This document shows positions 1 to 7,612 of a stretch of DNA of 36,942 bases, piece after piece. The notes under the pieces were generated by a model that saw only the letters and a program-made list of their open reading frames with translations, was not told where the DNA came from and made no database searches. Each line of letters opens with the position of its first letter. Positions within the stretch are counted from its first letter, which is position 1. The position numbers and the translations under genes were made by a program. Origin of the DNA: SVTX01 sp045542075 (GTDB taxonomy: Bacteria; Bacillota; Clostridia; Oscillospirales; CAG-272); the NCBI GenBank assembly GCA_045542075.1, contig JAZQKI010000012.1, positions 1 through 36,942 of the forward strand. The letters are read 5' to 3'.

Positions 1-66
1 AATAGGGCTCGAACCTATGACCCTCTGCTTGTAAGGCAGATGCTCTCCCAACTGAGCTATGCTTCC
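1..66 (-). tRNA. tRNA-Val (anticodon UAC), 3' end cut by window edge
   Basis: Read on the minus strand, the gene starts with GGAAGCA at 66 and continues through a D-arm to an anticodon loop CTTACAA, giving anticodon TAC (valine). The T-arm is present, but the 3' acceptor strand and CCA lie outside the window. The visible 66 bases are identical to the complete tRNA-Val at 623-698. It is the last visible member of the tRNA cluster and follows a duplicated piece of the tRNA-Gly 3' end. Confidence 0.95.
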
Positions 67-70
67 ATAA

Positions 71-145
71 TGGAGCGGATTACGGGGCTCGGCCTACGCA
101 ACGCTTCACGTTGCTGCTTTCGAGCCTCGATTGTCCTCTCAAAAC
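71..145 (-). repeat. Duplicated 3' end of tRNA-Gly plus a 54-bp hairpin insert
   Basis: Bases 71-91 repeat exactly the 21 bases at 146-166, which are the 3' part of tRNA-Gly: CCA, discriminator, acceptor strand and part of the T-arm. Between the copies lies a 54-bp segment (92-145). A compound hairpin forms from GGCTCG (86-91) with CGAGCC (121-126), enclosing GCAACG (98-103) with CGTTGC (109-114). The arrangement resembles a small insertion that duplicated 21 bp of the tRNA end, or a tandem duplication that later lost tRNA sequence. The fragment has no D-arm or anticodon arm and is not a functional tRNA. Confidence 0.8.
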
Positions 146-221
146 TGGAGCGGATTACGGGGCTCGAACCCGCCACCTTCGCCTTGGCAAGGCGACGCTC
201 TACCAAATGAGCTAAATCCGC
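146..221 (-). tRNA. tRNA-Gly (anticodon GCC)
   Basis: The 76-nt gene on the minus strand has acceptor GCGGATT pairing with AATCCGC, a D-arm GCTC, an anticodon loop TTGCCAA giving GCC, a T-arm and an encoded CCA. It lies in the tRNA cluster downstream of tRNA-Phe and presumably shares the promoter at 732-760. Its last 21 bases are duplicated at 71-91. Confidence 0.97.
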
Positions 222-242
222 AAATGCCGAGATTTCTCGGCG

Positions 243-318
<76 letters not shown>

Positions 319-430
319 ATATAAATGCCAATTTTTATTTTCTCTTGTGAGAAAGTTTTTCGTTTCTTCCCCATCGTGTGATACACAACCACTTACTAAT
401 ACCGTGCAACCGAGCGGGAAAGTTTTTTGG

Positions 431-456
431 CTTACCTTTTTTTCAAAAAAGGTAAG
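431..456. repeat. Perfect intergenic hairpin in the tRNA cluster
   Basis: CTTACCTTTTT and AAAAAGGTAAG form an 11-bp perfect inverted repeat directly next to the CCA end of tRNA-Asp. Read from the minus strand it sits just after tRNA-Asp, so it could help 3' processing or attenuate transcription. It lacks a clean terminal T-run on that strand. It is reminiscent of the GTTACTTTGTCA hairpin at 35604-35631, although the two sequences are not the same. Confidence 0.6.
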
Positions 457-533
457 TGGCGACCCGAAGGGGACTCGAACCCCTGACCTCTAGCGTGACA
501 GGCTAGCGTTCTAACCAACTGAACTACCGGGCC
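457..533 (-). tRNA. tRNA-Asp (anticodon GUC)
   Basis: The 77-nt gene on the minus strand has acceptor GGCCCGG with TCGGGTC (G-U pairs included), an anticodon loop CTGTCAC giving GTC (aspartate), discriminator G as usual for tRNA-Asp, and an encoded CCA. It follows tRNA-Val (623-698) in the cluster. Confidence 0.97.
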
Positions 534-535
534 TT

Positions 536-583
536 AATTTGACGCTTCGCGTCAAATTGGTCTGGTTTGCGCTTCGCACAAAC
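536..583. repeat. Two adjacent hairpins with GC-TTC-GC tips
   Basis: Bases 536-545 (AATTTGACGC) pair perfectly with 549-558 around a TTC loop. Bases 565-572 (GTTTGCGC) pair with 576-583 around another TTC loop with one mismatch. They occupy the spacer between tRNA-Val and tRNA-Asp. Neither has a T-run on the minus strand, so termination is unlikely. They may be processing signals or copies of a small palindromic repeat. Confidence 0.6.
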
Positions 584-622
584 TGCCTTTTGGCCTTCCC
601 CTCTTTCGAGAGTCAACCTGAA

Positions 623-698
623 TGGTGGAAACAATAGGGCTCGAACCTATGACCCTCTGCTTGTAAGGCAGATGCTCTCCCAACTGAGCTATGCTTCC
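623..698 (-). tRNA. tRNA-Val (anticodon UAC)
   Basis: The 76-nt gene on the minus strand has acceptor GGAAGCA with TGTTTCC, a loop CTTACAA giving TAC, discriminator A and encoded CCA. It is the first gene of the cluster, 33 bases downstream of the promoter -10 box at 732-737. The visible part of the second tRNA-Val (1-66) is identical. Confidence 0.97.
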
Positions 699-731
699 AT
701 AATCGCGCGGCTTCTGCCTTGCGACTCGTCT

Positions 732-760
732 ATTATATCACAGACAAATTTGTTTGTCAA
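732..760 (-). promoter_or_regulatory. Housekeeping promoter of the tRNA cluster
   Basis: On the minus strand TTGACA (760-755) is separated by exactly 17 bp from TATAAT (737-732), with TGA before the -10 box (extended -10). This is a full-consensus sigma-A promoter, as expected for stable RNA genes. The imperfect palindrome GACAAATTTGTTTGTC overlaps the -35 box. Confidence 0.93.
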
Positions 761-809
761 TAGTTTTTTTGAAAAAATTTTTATTTTTTATCCAATATAA
801 AATATATGC

Positions 810-847
810 AAAAAAGGCATTCTCCGCAAACGAAAAACGCCTTTTTT
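810..847 (-). terminator. Intrinsic terminator after the cysteine desulfurase gene
   Basis: On the minus strand, directly after the stop codon of the gene ending at 851, AAAAAAGGC pairs with GCCTTTTTT. The loop is about 20 nt and the 3' arm ends in a T-run. It closes the minus-strand gene run that begins at murD. Confidence 0.75.
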
Positions 848-850
848 ATA

Positions 851-2011
851 TTATCTTTTGAATCTTACAAGCATACTTATTCCATCTTCAAGCGCCCGAC
901 CGAGTGCTTTAACCTCGTCCTCGGTATTATATTCGCTAAGACTCACTCTTATTGTAGAGTCCGCCTGCTCCTTTGTAAGCCCCAAGCCCACAAGTGCGCT
1001 TGAAATATGCTGTGAATGAGATGAACAAGCCGAGCCTGCCGACACGCATATTCCCTTTGCCGACAAAAAGTTGAGCATAGTCTCGCTCTTTATGCTCGGC
1101 AGCCTTACGCTGATAATATGCGGTGCTCGCTCACCTTCGGGAGTATTTATCTGTGCGCCCGCGCGGACGATCTCCTCCTCGGCAAGCTTACGCAGGCCAA
1201 CAATCTTCTCTCGGTTCTCAGAAAGCTGATCATATCCAACCTTAGCCGCCGCGGAAAAGCCTGCAATCCCGAGAATATTTTCCGTTCCCGATCGAAGACC
1301 TCCCTCCTGACCTCCGCCTATAATGTAAGGTACAATTTTTTTCGTCTTTATTATCTCGGGAGAGACATATAGCGCCCCGACACCCTTAGGTCCGTGTATC
1401 TTATGCGCGCTGACACTGACAAGGTCCGCTCCGAGTCTTTGAGGGTTAAACGGCACCTTCAAGTATCCCTGCACCGCGTCACAGTGTGTCACCGCATCGG
1501 GGTTTATTTTTTTAGCCAATGAAAAAATCTTCTGAACGTCATAGAGCGCGCCCGTCTCGTTGTTGACCATCATCACAGACACAAGCAAAACTCCGCCATC
1601 CATTTGTTTTTCAAAGGCTTCGAGATCAAAAACTCCGCCGCGAGTGGATATTCTCACCACCTCAAAGCCGTCGCGCTCAAGTCTCTGCATGACATTTTCA
1701 ACCGATGGATGCTCCGAGTCTGTGGTGATTATTTTATTTCCGCGGCGCTTATCCTTGGAATAAATACTTCCGAGAATAGCGAGGTTATTCGCCTCCGTAC
1801 CCGACGACGTGAATATTACTCTCTGAGCATCACTCTTTTTGAGCCCGAGTGAGAGCGCGATATTCTCCCTTGCCTGATCTACATGCTTTTTCGACTCGAT
1901 TCCCATCGAGTGTCTTGACGAGGGATTGCCGTAAATATCAAGCATCCGCGAGATGCTCTGCTTTGATTCTTCGCAGAGCGCCGTGGTTGCGCTGTTATCA
2001 AAATAAATCAT
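851..2011 (-). CDS. Cysteine desulfurase (NifS/IscS family)
   Basis: This PLP enzyme of class V aminotransferase fold, 386 residues long, removes sulfur from L-cysteine as a protein-bound persulfide for Fe-S cluster assembly or tRNA thiolation. The N-terminus MIYFDNSATT is typical. H101 lies in the SEHPS motif, NETG is at 151-154, D178 and Q181 are near the cofactor, and K204 in SAHKIHGPKG is the PLP lysine. C329 in SAGSACSS is the likely persulfide cysteine. The ATG is preceded by AAGGA. It is the last gene of the minus-strand run, only 11 bases after the lipoprotein gene, and is followed by a terminator. No iscU-like scaffold gene is adjacent. It could supply sulfur for Fe-S enzymes such as MiaB (34090-35511), but the exact subtype and acceptor cannot be decided here. 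Confidence 0.93.
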   Translation of the reverse strand: MIYFDNSATTALCEESKQSISRMLDIYGNPSSRHSMGIESKKHVDQARENIALSLGLKKSDAQRVIFTSSGTEANNLAILGSIYSKDKRRGNKIITTDSEHPSVENVMQRLERDGFEVVRISTRGGVFDLEAFEKQMDGGVLLVSVMMVNNETGALYDVQKIFSLAKKINPDAVTHCDAVQGYLKVPFNPQRLGADLVSVSAHKIHGPKGVGALYVSPEIIKTKKIVPYIIGGGQEGGLRSGTENILGIAGFSAAAKVGYDQLSENREKIVGLRKLAEEEIVRAGAQINTPEGERAPHIISVRLPSIKSETMLNFLSAKGICVSAGSACSSHSQHISSALVGLGLTKEQADSTIRVSLSEYNTEDEVKALGRALEDGISMLVRFKR

Positions 2012-2022
2012 TGCAAGAATCC

Positions 2023-3120
2023 TTATTTTACCTCAAAATTGTCAATCATTTTGTCAACGTCCGAGATGTGCTTGTCATAATTACCCTCGGTTGCCGTATA
2101 GGTTATAACGTAATACACCTCTCCCTTGAGGACGATTGCCTGCTTGAATTTGTACTCTACGCCGCCGCTCTTACCCGAGAAGGTACCTACCCAGCTCTCC
2201 TCAATACCCGAAACGGTCTTTTGTGAGCTTTCCCCCTCCGAAAAATCAGTCAGTACATTCTGATATTTCTGCATGCATCCCTTCCAGTATGCCTCAGCGG
2301 AATGTGTTTCCTCCGCGGGCATGATGAACTGTACCGTAAGATTTGATCTGTCGGGTGCGTACACCGTGGTGATCTGTCCGCTATTGTCCACCTTCCAGCT
2401 CTCTGGTGCAAAAAGCAAATACGGTCTTTCCTTGGACGACACAAGCTTCATTTCCTCGGGAGCCTCTTCTTTATCATATTTCTTATTGTCGACACCGTTG
2501 TACGCCTCTGCAAACTTAAAGTAGCCGATAATTCCGAGATCCTCCTCGTCGGGGTTTCCGTTCATATCAACAATTCTCTTTTCGTAATCAGCCTCGGGCG
2601 CGCAGAAAAGCAGAACATACATCTGCCCGTTATGTATAGCCATTATCTGCATGAACTTGTACGTAACGGGAGTTTTCTGCTCCGAATCACCTACACCCGT
2701 ATTCTTTTTTGCGGTATAAACGTATTTGCCCGCAGGCTCACCGCCAAGAACCGTTGTTCCGCTCTCTTTTGAAACAAAAGCGTAGCCGTCAAGCTCCTCG
2801 GAGAGCTTAACGGTACAGATATTCCAATAATCAGAAACCGTTTCACAGCCCTTTGCGTCGTCAGGCATGTAAACGCTCACAAACGTCGCCGGCTCGCCAG
2901 TGGCCTCACTTGAGAGCGAAAAATATGCGCTCGTAACTCCACTGCTCGTGTTTGATGCCCATCCCTGCGTGGGTACATACAAGCGGAACGTGTCACCGTC
3001 CCTTGCTATAAGCTGATATCCGTCGGGAACGTCCTTTTTAGAGCATCCCGTAAAAGCCAACGCTGATACAATTATACAGAACGTCAAAATTAAAATTCCA
3101 ACTCTTTTTTTCAATTTCAT
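2023..3120 (-). CDS. Lipoprotein with two tandem related domains, function unknown
   Basis: The protein has 365 residues. It begins with a positively charged, hydrophobic signal peptide and a lipobox-like AFTGC (cysteine at about 26), so it is probably attached to the outer face of the membrane. The mature part holds two similar halves, roughly residues 35-205 and 222-365. Each begins with a short strand pattern ending in P-x-x-W (YVPTQGW and FAPESW) and contains S/A-x-x-YW and a late VTYKFMQ/VEYKFKQ segment, ending in a YFKF/NFEVK-like strand. This suggests duplication of a PsbP-like or DUF1795-like fold, an assignment from pattern only. AGAGGT precedes the ATG. It lies between the PLP lyase (13 bases) and the cysteine desulfurase (11 bases), consistent with cotranscription. 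No function is assigned. Confidence 0.8.
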   Translation of the reverse strand: MKLKKRVGILILTFCIIVSALAFTGCSKKDVPDGYQLIARDGDTFRLYVPTQGWASNTSSGVTSAYFSLSSEATGEPATFVSVYMPDDAKGCETVSDYWNICTVKLSEELDGYAFVSKESGTTVLGGEPAGKYVYTAKKNTGVGDSEQKTPVTYKFMQIMAIHNGQMYVLLFCAPEADYEKRIVDMNGNPDEEDLGIIGYFKFAEAYNGVDNKKYDKEEAPEEMKLVSSKERPYLLFAPESWKVDNSGQITTVYAPDRSNLTVQFIMPAEETHSAEAYWKGCMQKYQNVLTDFSEGESSQKTVSGIEESWVGTFSGKSGGVEYKFKQAIVLKGEVYYVITYTATEGNYDKHISDVDKMIDNFEVK

Positions 3121-3132
3121 ATACCTCTTTTT

Positions 3133-4398
3133 TTATTTCTGTCCGAGCATTGACTCTGCCGCGGACATTATTCCTATCTTACCGCTTTCATAAGTAAGAC
3201 CGCCCTGGAAATACACAGTATAAGGAGGACGCATAGGTCCGTCCGCCGAAAGCTCAATGGACGAGCCCTGTGTGAACGCTCCTGCCGCCATAATGACCTG
3301 GCTTGTATATCCGGGCATCTCCCAAGGCTCGGGAGTGACGAAGGAATCAACAGGCGAGCCCTTCTGTATTCCTCTGCAGAAGGCGCAAAGCAGGTCGGGA
3401 GACTGAGTGATGACCGTCTGGATTATGTCCGAGCGCTCCTCATCCCAGGTGGGACTTACCTTGTACCCCATGTTGCCGAATATGTGCGCGGCAAGGTGCG
3501 CGGTCTTAAGTGCCTGCGCGGTGGTGTGAGGCGCGTAGAAAAGGCCCTTGTAAAGGCTCTTGTTCTGCCCCATCGTAGCTCCCACCTCAAGTCCGCAGCC
3601 AACAGACGTCAGTCTGTAGGACGCAAGCTCAACGGCGCGCGCAGTACCCGCAATATATCCGCCGACCTCTGCCATTCCTCCGCCGGGATTTTTGATAAGC
3701 GAGCCTATTATCATATCCGCGCCTACGTGCGTGGGCTCGTATTTTTCCGTAAACTCACCGTAGCAGTTGTCAACCACAACGTATGTCTCGGGAGAAATGC
3801 TCTTTACCAGCTTTACAAGCTCACCGATCTCGGCAACCGTCAAGGTGCGTCTGTTAAGATAGCCCTTTGAACGCTGAACGAAGATCACCTTTACAGGCTT
3901 GCCTGCGGCAATATTCTCGGAGAGAACACGTCCTATCGCCTCAAAATCCAGAGTTTTTTCATCAATAAGTTCTATCTGTGAGTATCTTACGCCGAAATCC
4001 GCAAGCGATCCGTTACCCGCCTCGCCTGCGATACCTATAACCTCCTCAAGAGTGTCATAGGGCTTACCCGCAACCGATACCATAAGGTCGCCCGGACGCA
4101 AAAGTCCGAAAAGACCGATAGTGAGCGCCTGTGTTCCGTTTACGATATTATGGCGCACAAAAGCTGCCTCGGCTCCCATCACCTCTGCCCAGATCCTATC
4201 CAGAGTATCTCTGCCCCTGTCATCGTATCCGTAACCGCTTGTGGAATCAAACATGGCAGTCGCCACTCTGTTTTCTCTGAACGAGTCCATTATTTTGTTT
4301 GTATTGTAAAAGGAAACCTCGTCTATCTTCGCAAATATAGGCGCAAGGTCTGCCTCGGCTCTTGCCGTCAAATCAAGTATTGTCTGTGAAAAATTCAT
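3133..4398 (-). CDS. Methionine gamma-lyase family PLP protein (YnbB type, 'aluminium resistance' family)
   Basis: The 421-residue protein matches the Met_gamma_lyase family (Pfam PF06838), whose Bacillus member is YnbB and which is often named aluminium resistance protein. The N-terminal FDSTSGYGYDDRGRDTLD segment is characteristic. D210 (VVVDNCYGE) should contact the pyridine nitrogen, and K236 in GSLIKNPGGG is the expected PLP lysine. The family is predicted to cleave C-S bonds, but its true substrate is poorly established. The start is supported by GAGG five bases upstream. It sits in the run between the M42 peptidases and the lipoprotein gene, which might mean a joint role in peptide-derived sulfur amino acid catabolism; that is inference. 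Confidence 0.9.
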   Translation of the reverse strand: MNFSQTILDLTARAEADLAPIFAKIDEVSFYNTNKIMDSFRENRVATAMFDSTSGYGYDDRGRDTLDRIWAEVMGAEAAFVRHNIVNGTQALTIGLFGLLRPGDLMVSVAGKPYDTLEEVIGIAGEAGNGSLADFGVRYSQIELIDEKTLDFEAIGRVLSENIAAGKPVKVIFVQRSKGYLNRRTLTVAEIGELVKLVKSISPETYVVVDNCYGEFTEKYEPTHVGADMIIGSLIKNPGGGMAEVGGYIAGTARAVELASYRLTSVGCGLEVGATMGQNKSLYKGLFYAPHTTAQALKTAHLAAHIFGNMGYKVSPTWDEERSDIIQTVITQSPDLLCAFCRGIQKGSPVDSFVTPEPWEMPGYTSQVIMAAGAFTQGSSIELSADGPMRPPYTVYFQGGLTYESGKIGIMSAAESMLGQK

Positions 4399-4411
4399 AT
4401 TGCCTCAATAA

Positions 4412-5407
4412 TCAAATATTTGCGTCAAACACGACCGCAAGCTCAACGCACGCCTGCACGTCGTTCATATCGATCATCTCAACGCCCGTGTGGATATAGC
4501 GTGTGGGAATGGAGATAGCCACCGCGCGGGAGCCGCCGCGAGCCATCTGCATGGAGGATGTGTCCGTGCCGCCGTATGTGAGTATCTCGCACTGATGCTC
4601 TATGTCATGCTCCTTTGCGAGAGAGATAAGCTTCTGTGTGGTTTCCCAATCGCAAATTACGGAGTTATCCTTGATCTTTATCGCCGCGCCGCCGCCAATA
4701 GAGCAAGCCATGGGCTTTGCGCCGGGGACGTCACCCGTTCCCGTCACGTCAAACGCTACGCCGTAGTCGGGCTCAATAGAGTATGCCGCAGTCTTCGAGC
4801 CGCGAACACCTACCTCCTCCTGCACGGAGAAGCAGAAATAAAGGTCGTTATTGCAGCCGCTGTCAGCCAGCTTTCTTGCGATCTCAATGAGAATAACGCA
4901 GCCGATCCTATCGTCCATGGGACGACCGCATATCTTTCTGCCTATCTTTGTCACGGACGATTCAAGATTAAAGGTATCACCTATCTTTACCTTCTTTTCA
5001 GCATCCTTTTTGTCCTTCGCACCGATGTCTATATACACCTTGTCAGCCGCAATATCTGCTGCCTTGACACCCGCGTCGGGAACCATGATTCCCTTAACGC
5101 CCGACTCGGATACAACGTATCCGTATGCAACCGCCACAAAGTTGATACCTCCGATGGGACTTACTCTGATAAATCCTCTGTCGTCGATATGAGTGACTAT
5201 AAAGCCTATTTCGTCCATATGGGCGCAGAGCATTATCTTCTTTTTGTTTTCGCCCTTTCCGTATTTAACGGCGATCAGATTGCCCATAGCGTCCTCCCAG
5301 ACCTTGTCCGTCAGAGGCGCGATATACGTGAGAATTTTATTTGATACGGAATTTTCTCTGCCCGAAACAGACGAGCAGGAATTCAATGATTTAAGTGTGT
5401 TAAGCAT
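4412..5407 (-). CDS. M42 family metallopeptidase, paralogue A
   Basis: This 331-residue cytosolic aminopeptidase is of the M42 family (the PepA/FrvX/CelM group), which forms large tetrahedral dodecamers cleaving N-terminal residues from peptides. The two-metal site is complete: H63 and D65 in CAHMDEIGF, bridging D166 in PMDDRIG, E197-E198 in VQEEVGVRG, D220 in AFDVTG and H306 in RYIHTG. The ATG has AAAGGAA upstream. It is the third of three adjacent M42 genes, 18 bases downstream of paralogue B. Substrate preference (acidic, hydrophobic or other) cannot be read from the sequence. Confidence 0.93.
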   Translation of the reverse strand: MLNTLKSLNSCSSVSGRENSVSNKILTYIAPLTDKVWEDAMGNLIAVKYGKGENKKKIMLCAHMDEIGFIVTHIDDRGFIRVSPIGGINFVAVAYGYVVSESGVKGIMVPDAGVKAADIAADKVYIDIGAKDKKDAEKKVKIGDTFNLESSVTKIGRKICGRPMDDRIGCVILIEIARKLADSGCNNDLYFCFSVQEEVGVRGSKTAAYSIEPDYGVAFDVTGTGDVPGAKPMACSIGGGAAIKIKDNSVICDWETTQKLISLAKEHDIEHQCEILTYGGTDTSSMQMARGGSRAVAISIPTRYIHTGVEMIDMNDVQACVELAVVFDANI

Positions 5408-5425
5408 TTATATAAGTTCCTTTCT

Positions 5426-6505
5426 TTATAACTTACCACCTGCTACGAGCGCGTAGACAAGCTCTTTCATGGACTCAACGTCGTCCGCATGGACTACGTT
5501 GGATGCGCTGTGGATATATCTTGAGGGCGCGGAGAGGGACAAGACCTTTACTCCCTTGCCGCTTCTCTGAATGTTTGCCGAGTCGTTTCCGCCTGAAATA
5601 TATCTCTTTATCTGAGCCTTTATGCCCTTTATCTCAGCCACGGAAAGCGCGACCTCAACAATATTTCTGTCATAAATAGTGCTTCTATCCATCAAGGATA
5701 TCGCCCCGCCGTCACCAAGCCTTGCTACTCGGCTTGCCTCGGGCACGCCGTGAATATCCGCAACCGCTGTGGATTCAAGAACTATCGCCGCATCGGGAGA
5801 TATTGTATTCGCCGCAACGACCGCTCCCGAAATGCCTATCTCCTCACAGCAGGTAAACGCAAAATAAACGTCATATTCAAGACCCTTACCGTTCTTGTGA
5901 AGCTCTCTCATCACGTCTATCATTATCGCGCAGCCGAGTCTGTCGTCAAGCGCCTTGCCCTTGATAAGCTTGTCCCCTGCTCCGAATCTCACAAAATCCG
6001 ACTCAAACACGCCCACGTCGCCTATCTCGACATACTCTCTTGCCTCTGCCTCACTTGAAGCGCCGATGTCTATATACATCTTGCTTGTGGGTATGACCTT
6101 GGCACGCTCCTCGGCGGTCTGCATGTGTATCGCCTTTGAGGATATAATACCGTTTATTCTCTTGTCGCCCTCACCGATAACTACTCTTTTATCAAGCAAT
6201 ACCGTGGGGGATATTCCGCCAACCGTCATAAACTTGAGGTAGCCCTCCTCGGTAATATCGGAGACCATGATTCCTACCTCGTCCATATGAGCGCATATCA
6301 TGATCTTTTTGGGAGACTCCGCATTATACTCTATTCCTCTGCCCGAGATCTTAGCGATAATATTTCCCACTCTGTCGCGTGCGTAGGAGTCGCAATCTCC
6401 ATCTATCTGACCCTCTATAAAGTCCGCGACCTCGCCCTCACAGCCCGAAGGACCGAAAATAAGGCTTAATTTTTCAAGAAGCTCAAAGCCTGTGTATTTT
6501 TTCAT
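5426..6505 (-). CDS. M42 family metallopeptidase, paralogue B
   Basis: This 359-residue M42 aminopeptidase is probably cytosolic. The start was placed at the ATG at 6505 because GGAGGTG lies eight bases upstream; the longer reading frame would add 15 residues without a ribosome binding site. H73 and D75 lie in CAHMDEVGI. The ALDDRLG aspartate, CCEEIG glutamates and RYIHS histidine are present. The metal-ligand position that is aspartate in the other two copies is glutamate here (VLESTA), an accepted variation in the family. The start codon overlaps the stop of paralogue C by four bases (ATGA), so the two are probably translationally coupled. Confidence 0.93.
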   Translation of the reverse strand: MKKYTGFELLEKLSLIFGPSGCEGEVADFIEGQIDGDCDSYARDRVGNIIAKISGRGIEYNAESPKKIMICAHMDEVGIMVSDITEEGYLKFMTVGGISPTVLLDKRVVIGEGDKRINGIISSKAIHMQTAEERAKVIPTSKMYIDIGASSEAEAREYVEIGDVGVFESDFVRFGAGDKLIKGKALDDRLGCAIMIDVMRELHKNGKGLEYDVYFAFTCCEEIGISGAVVAANTISPDAAIVLESTAVADIHGVPEASRVARLGDGGAISLMDRSTIYDRNIVEVALSVAEIKGIKAQIKRYISGGNDSANIQRSGKGVKVLSLSAPSRYIHSASNVVHADDVESMKELVYALVAGGKL

Positions 6506-7545
6506 CTTTTGAACACCTCCGAAATTTCCTTGGATTTTATAAATTCGCAAACGAAATCCGAAAGAGCCTGCGCGTCGTCAAGAGACAAAACCTCGTTTGA
6601 GGTGTGCATATTGCGCAAGGGAAGGCTTGCAAGCACGGTGGGAATACCGCCACGCGTAATGCCCGTCCTGTTAGCGTCCGTTCCCGTGTTTCCGGGCTCG
6701 GCGTGCAGGGTGTACTTTATTCCCTTCTCATCACAAATGGCGCGGGACATCTTCGTCAATACTCTGTTTGTCACCGCAGACACGGAAATGGCAATTCCGC
6801 TGCCGATAATACTCCACTTTTTGCCCTCAACGCCGGGCACCCAGGAGTTTGTAACGTCCATAACCAGCGCGTAATCGGGGTTGATGCTGTAAGCTGAGGT
6901 AGCCGCTCCAAAGCCGCCGACCTCCTCACGGGTGGTGAACGCAAAATATACGTCTGCCGCAAGCTCGCTTGCATCCGTATTTGCTATGGCATAAACCGCA
7001 CAGGCACCGCAAGCCTTGTCGTCAAACGCCTTTCCCGCGAGTCTGCCGCCGAGAAGCTCCGTATATTTGGGCTTAAATCCTATAGGCGTGCCGATAGGAC
7101 AAATTTCTTCAAGCTCCTCTTTTGTCAGTCCCGTATCTATGAGTATTGCGCTGATCTCCTTTGCCTTGTCGGCATCCTTGGGGCTTGTCAGATGCGGAGG
7201 AGTGGAGCAAACAACACCGTACACCTCGCGCTTGCCGTATATTATAACCTCAGCCGACTGCAGAATCTTGGAGTCAACTCCTCCAATGTTTGCAACCGAA
7301 AGAAAACCACCCTCGTGTATATCGTACACGATAAGTCCTATCTCGTCAAAGTGACAGTCAATCATTATCTTGGGGGCATTTTCCCTGCCGCATCTCTTTA
7401 TAAAGACGTGGCTTCCTATCTTGTCCGTATAGCACTCGTCAAACATATCTCCGATAAGAGACTTCAGCTTGTCCGCGCTATATCTCTCGTTTCCCGTCAC
7501 TGACATCAACGACGAGAGAGAGATTATAAGCTCCTTAAGTTCCAT
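6502..7545 (-). CDS. M42 family metallopeptidase, paralogue C
   Basis: This 347-residue M42 aminopeptidase is the first of three in tandem. The metal ligands are H65 and D67 (CHFDEIGL), the AFDDKACG aspartate, REEVGGFG glutamates, the VMDVTN aspartate and the NMHTSNE histidine, so it should be active. It is the most divergent of the three, with CHFDE for AHMDE and FDDKACG for DDRxGC, which suggests a different peptide specificity. AAAGGA precedes the ATG. It lies 67 bases downstream of murD and overlaps paralogue B by four bases. Confidence 0.92.
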   Translation of the reverse strand: MELKELIISLSSLMSVTGNERYSADKLKSLIGDMFDECYTDKIGSHVFIKRCGRENAPKIMIDCHFDEIGLIVYDIHEGGFLSVANIGGVDSKILQSAEVIIYGKREVYGVVCSTPPHLTSPKDADKAKEISAILIDTGLTKEELEEICPIGTPIGFKPKYTELLGGRLAGKAFDDKACGACAVYAIANTDASELAADVYFAFTTREEVGGFGAATSAYSINPDYALVMDVTNSWVPGVEGKKWSIIGSGIAISVSAVTNRVLTKMSRAICDEKGIKYTLHAEPGNTGTDANRTGITRGGIPTVLASLPLRNMHTSNEVLSLDDAQALSDFVCEFIKSKEISEVFKR

Positions 7546-7569
7546 TTATATATCCTTTCCTTTTTGTTC

Positions 7570-7604
7570 GGCGGGAGCAAGCTTATTTGCTTGCAGATCC
7601 GCCG
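7570..7604. repeat. Nested hairpin between murD and the M42 genes
   Basis: CGGCGG (7570-7575) pairs with CCGCCG (7599-7604) and encloses GCAAGC (7577-7582) paired with GCTTGC (7589-7594). No T-run follows on the minus strand, so it is not a standard terminator. It could be an RNA processing or stability element, or another small palindromic repeat. Confidence 0.5.
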
Positions 7605-7612
7605 TCATTCAT

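Noticed and set aside
4490..5344. A 284-codon open frame on the plus strand
   Set aside because: It lies opposite M42 paralogue A, which has a complete active site and a ribosome binding site.
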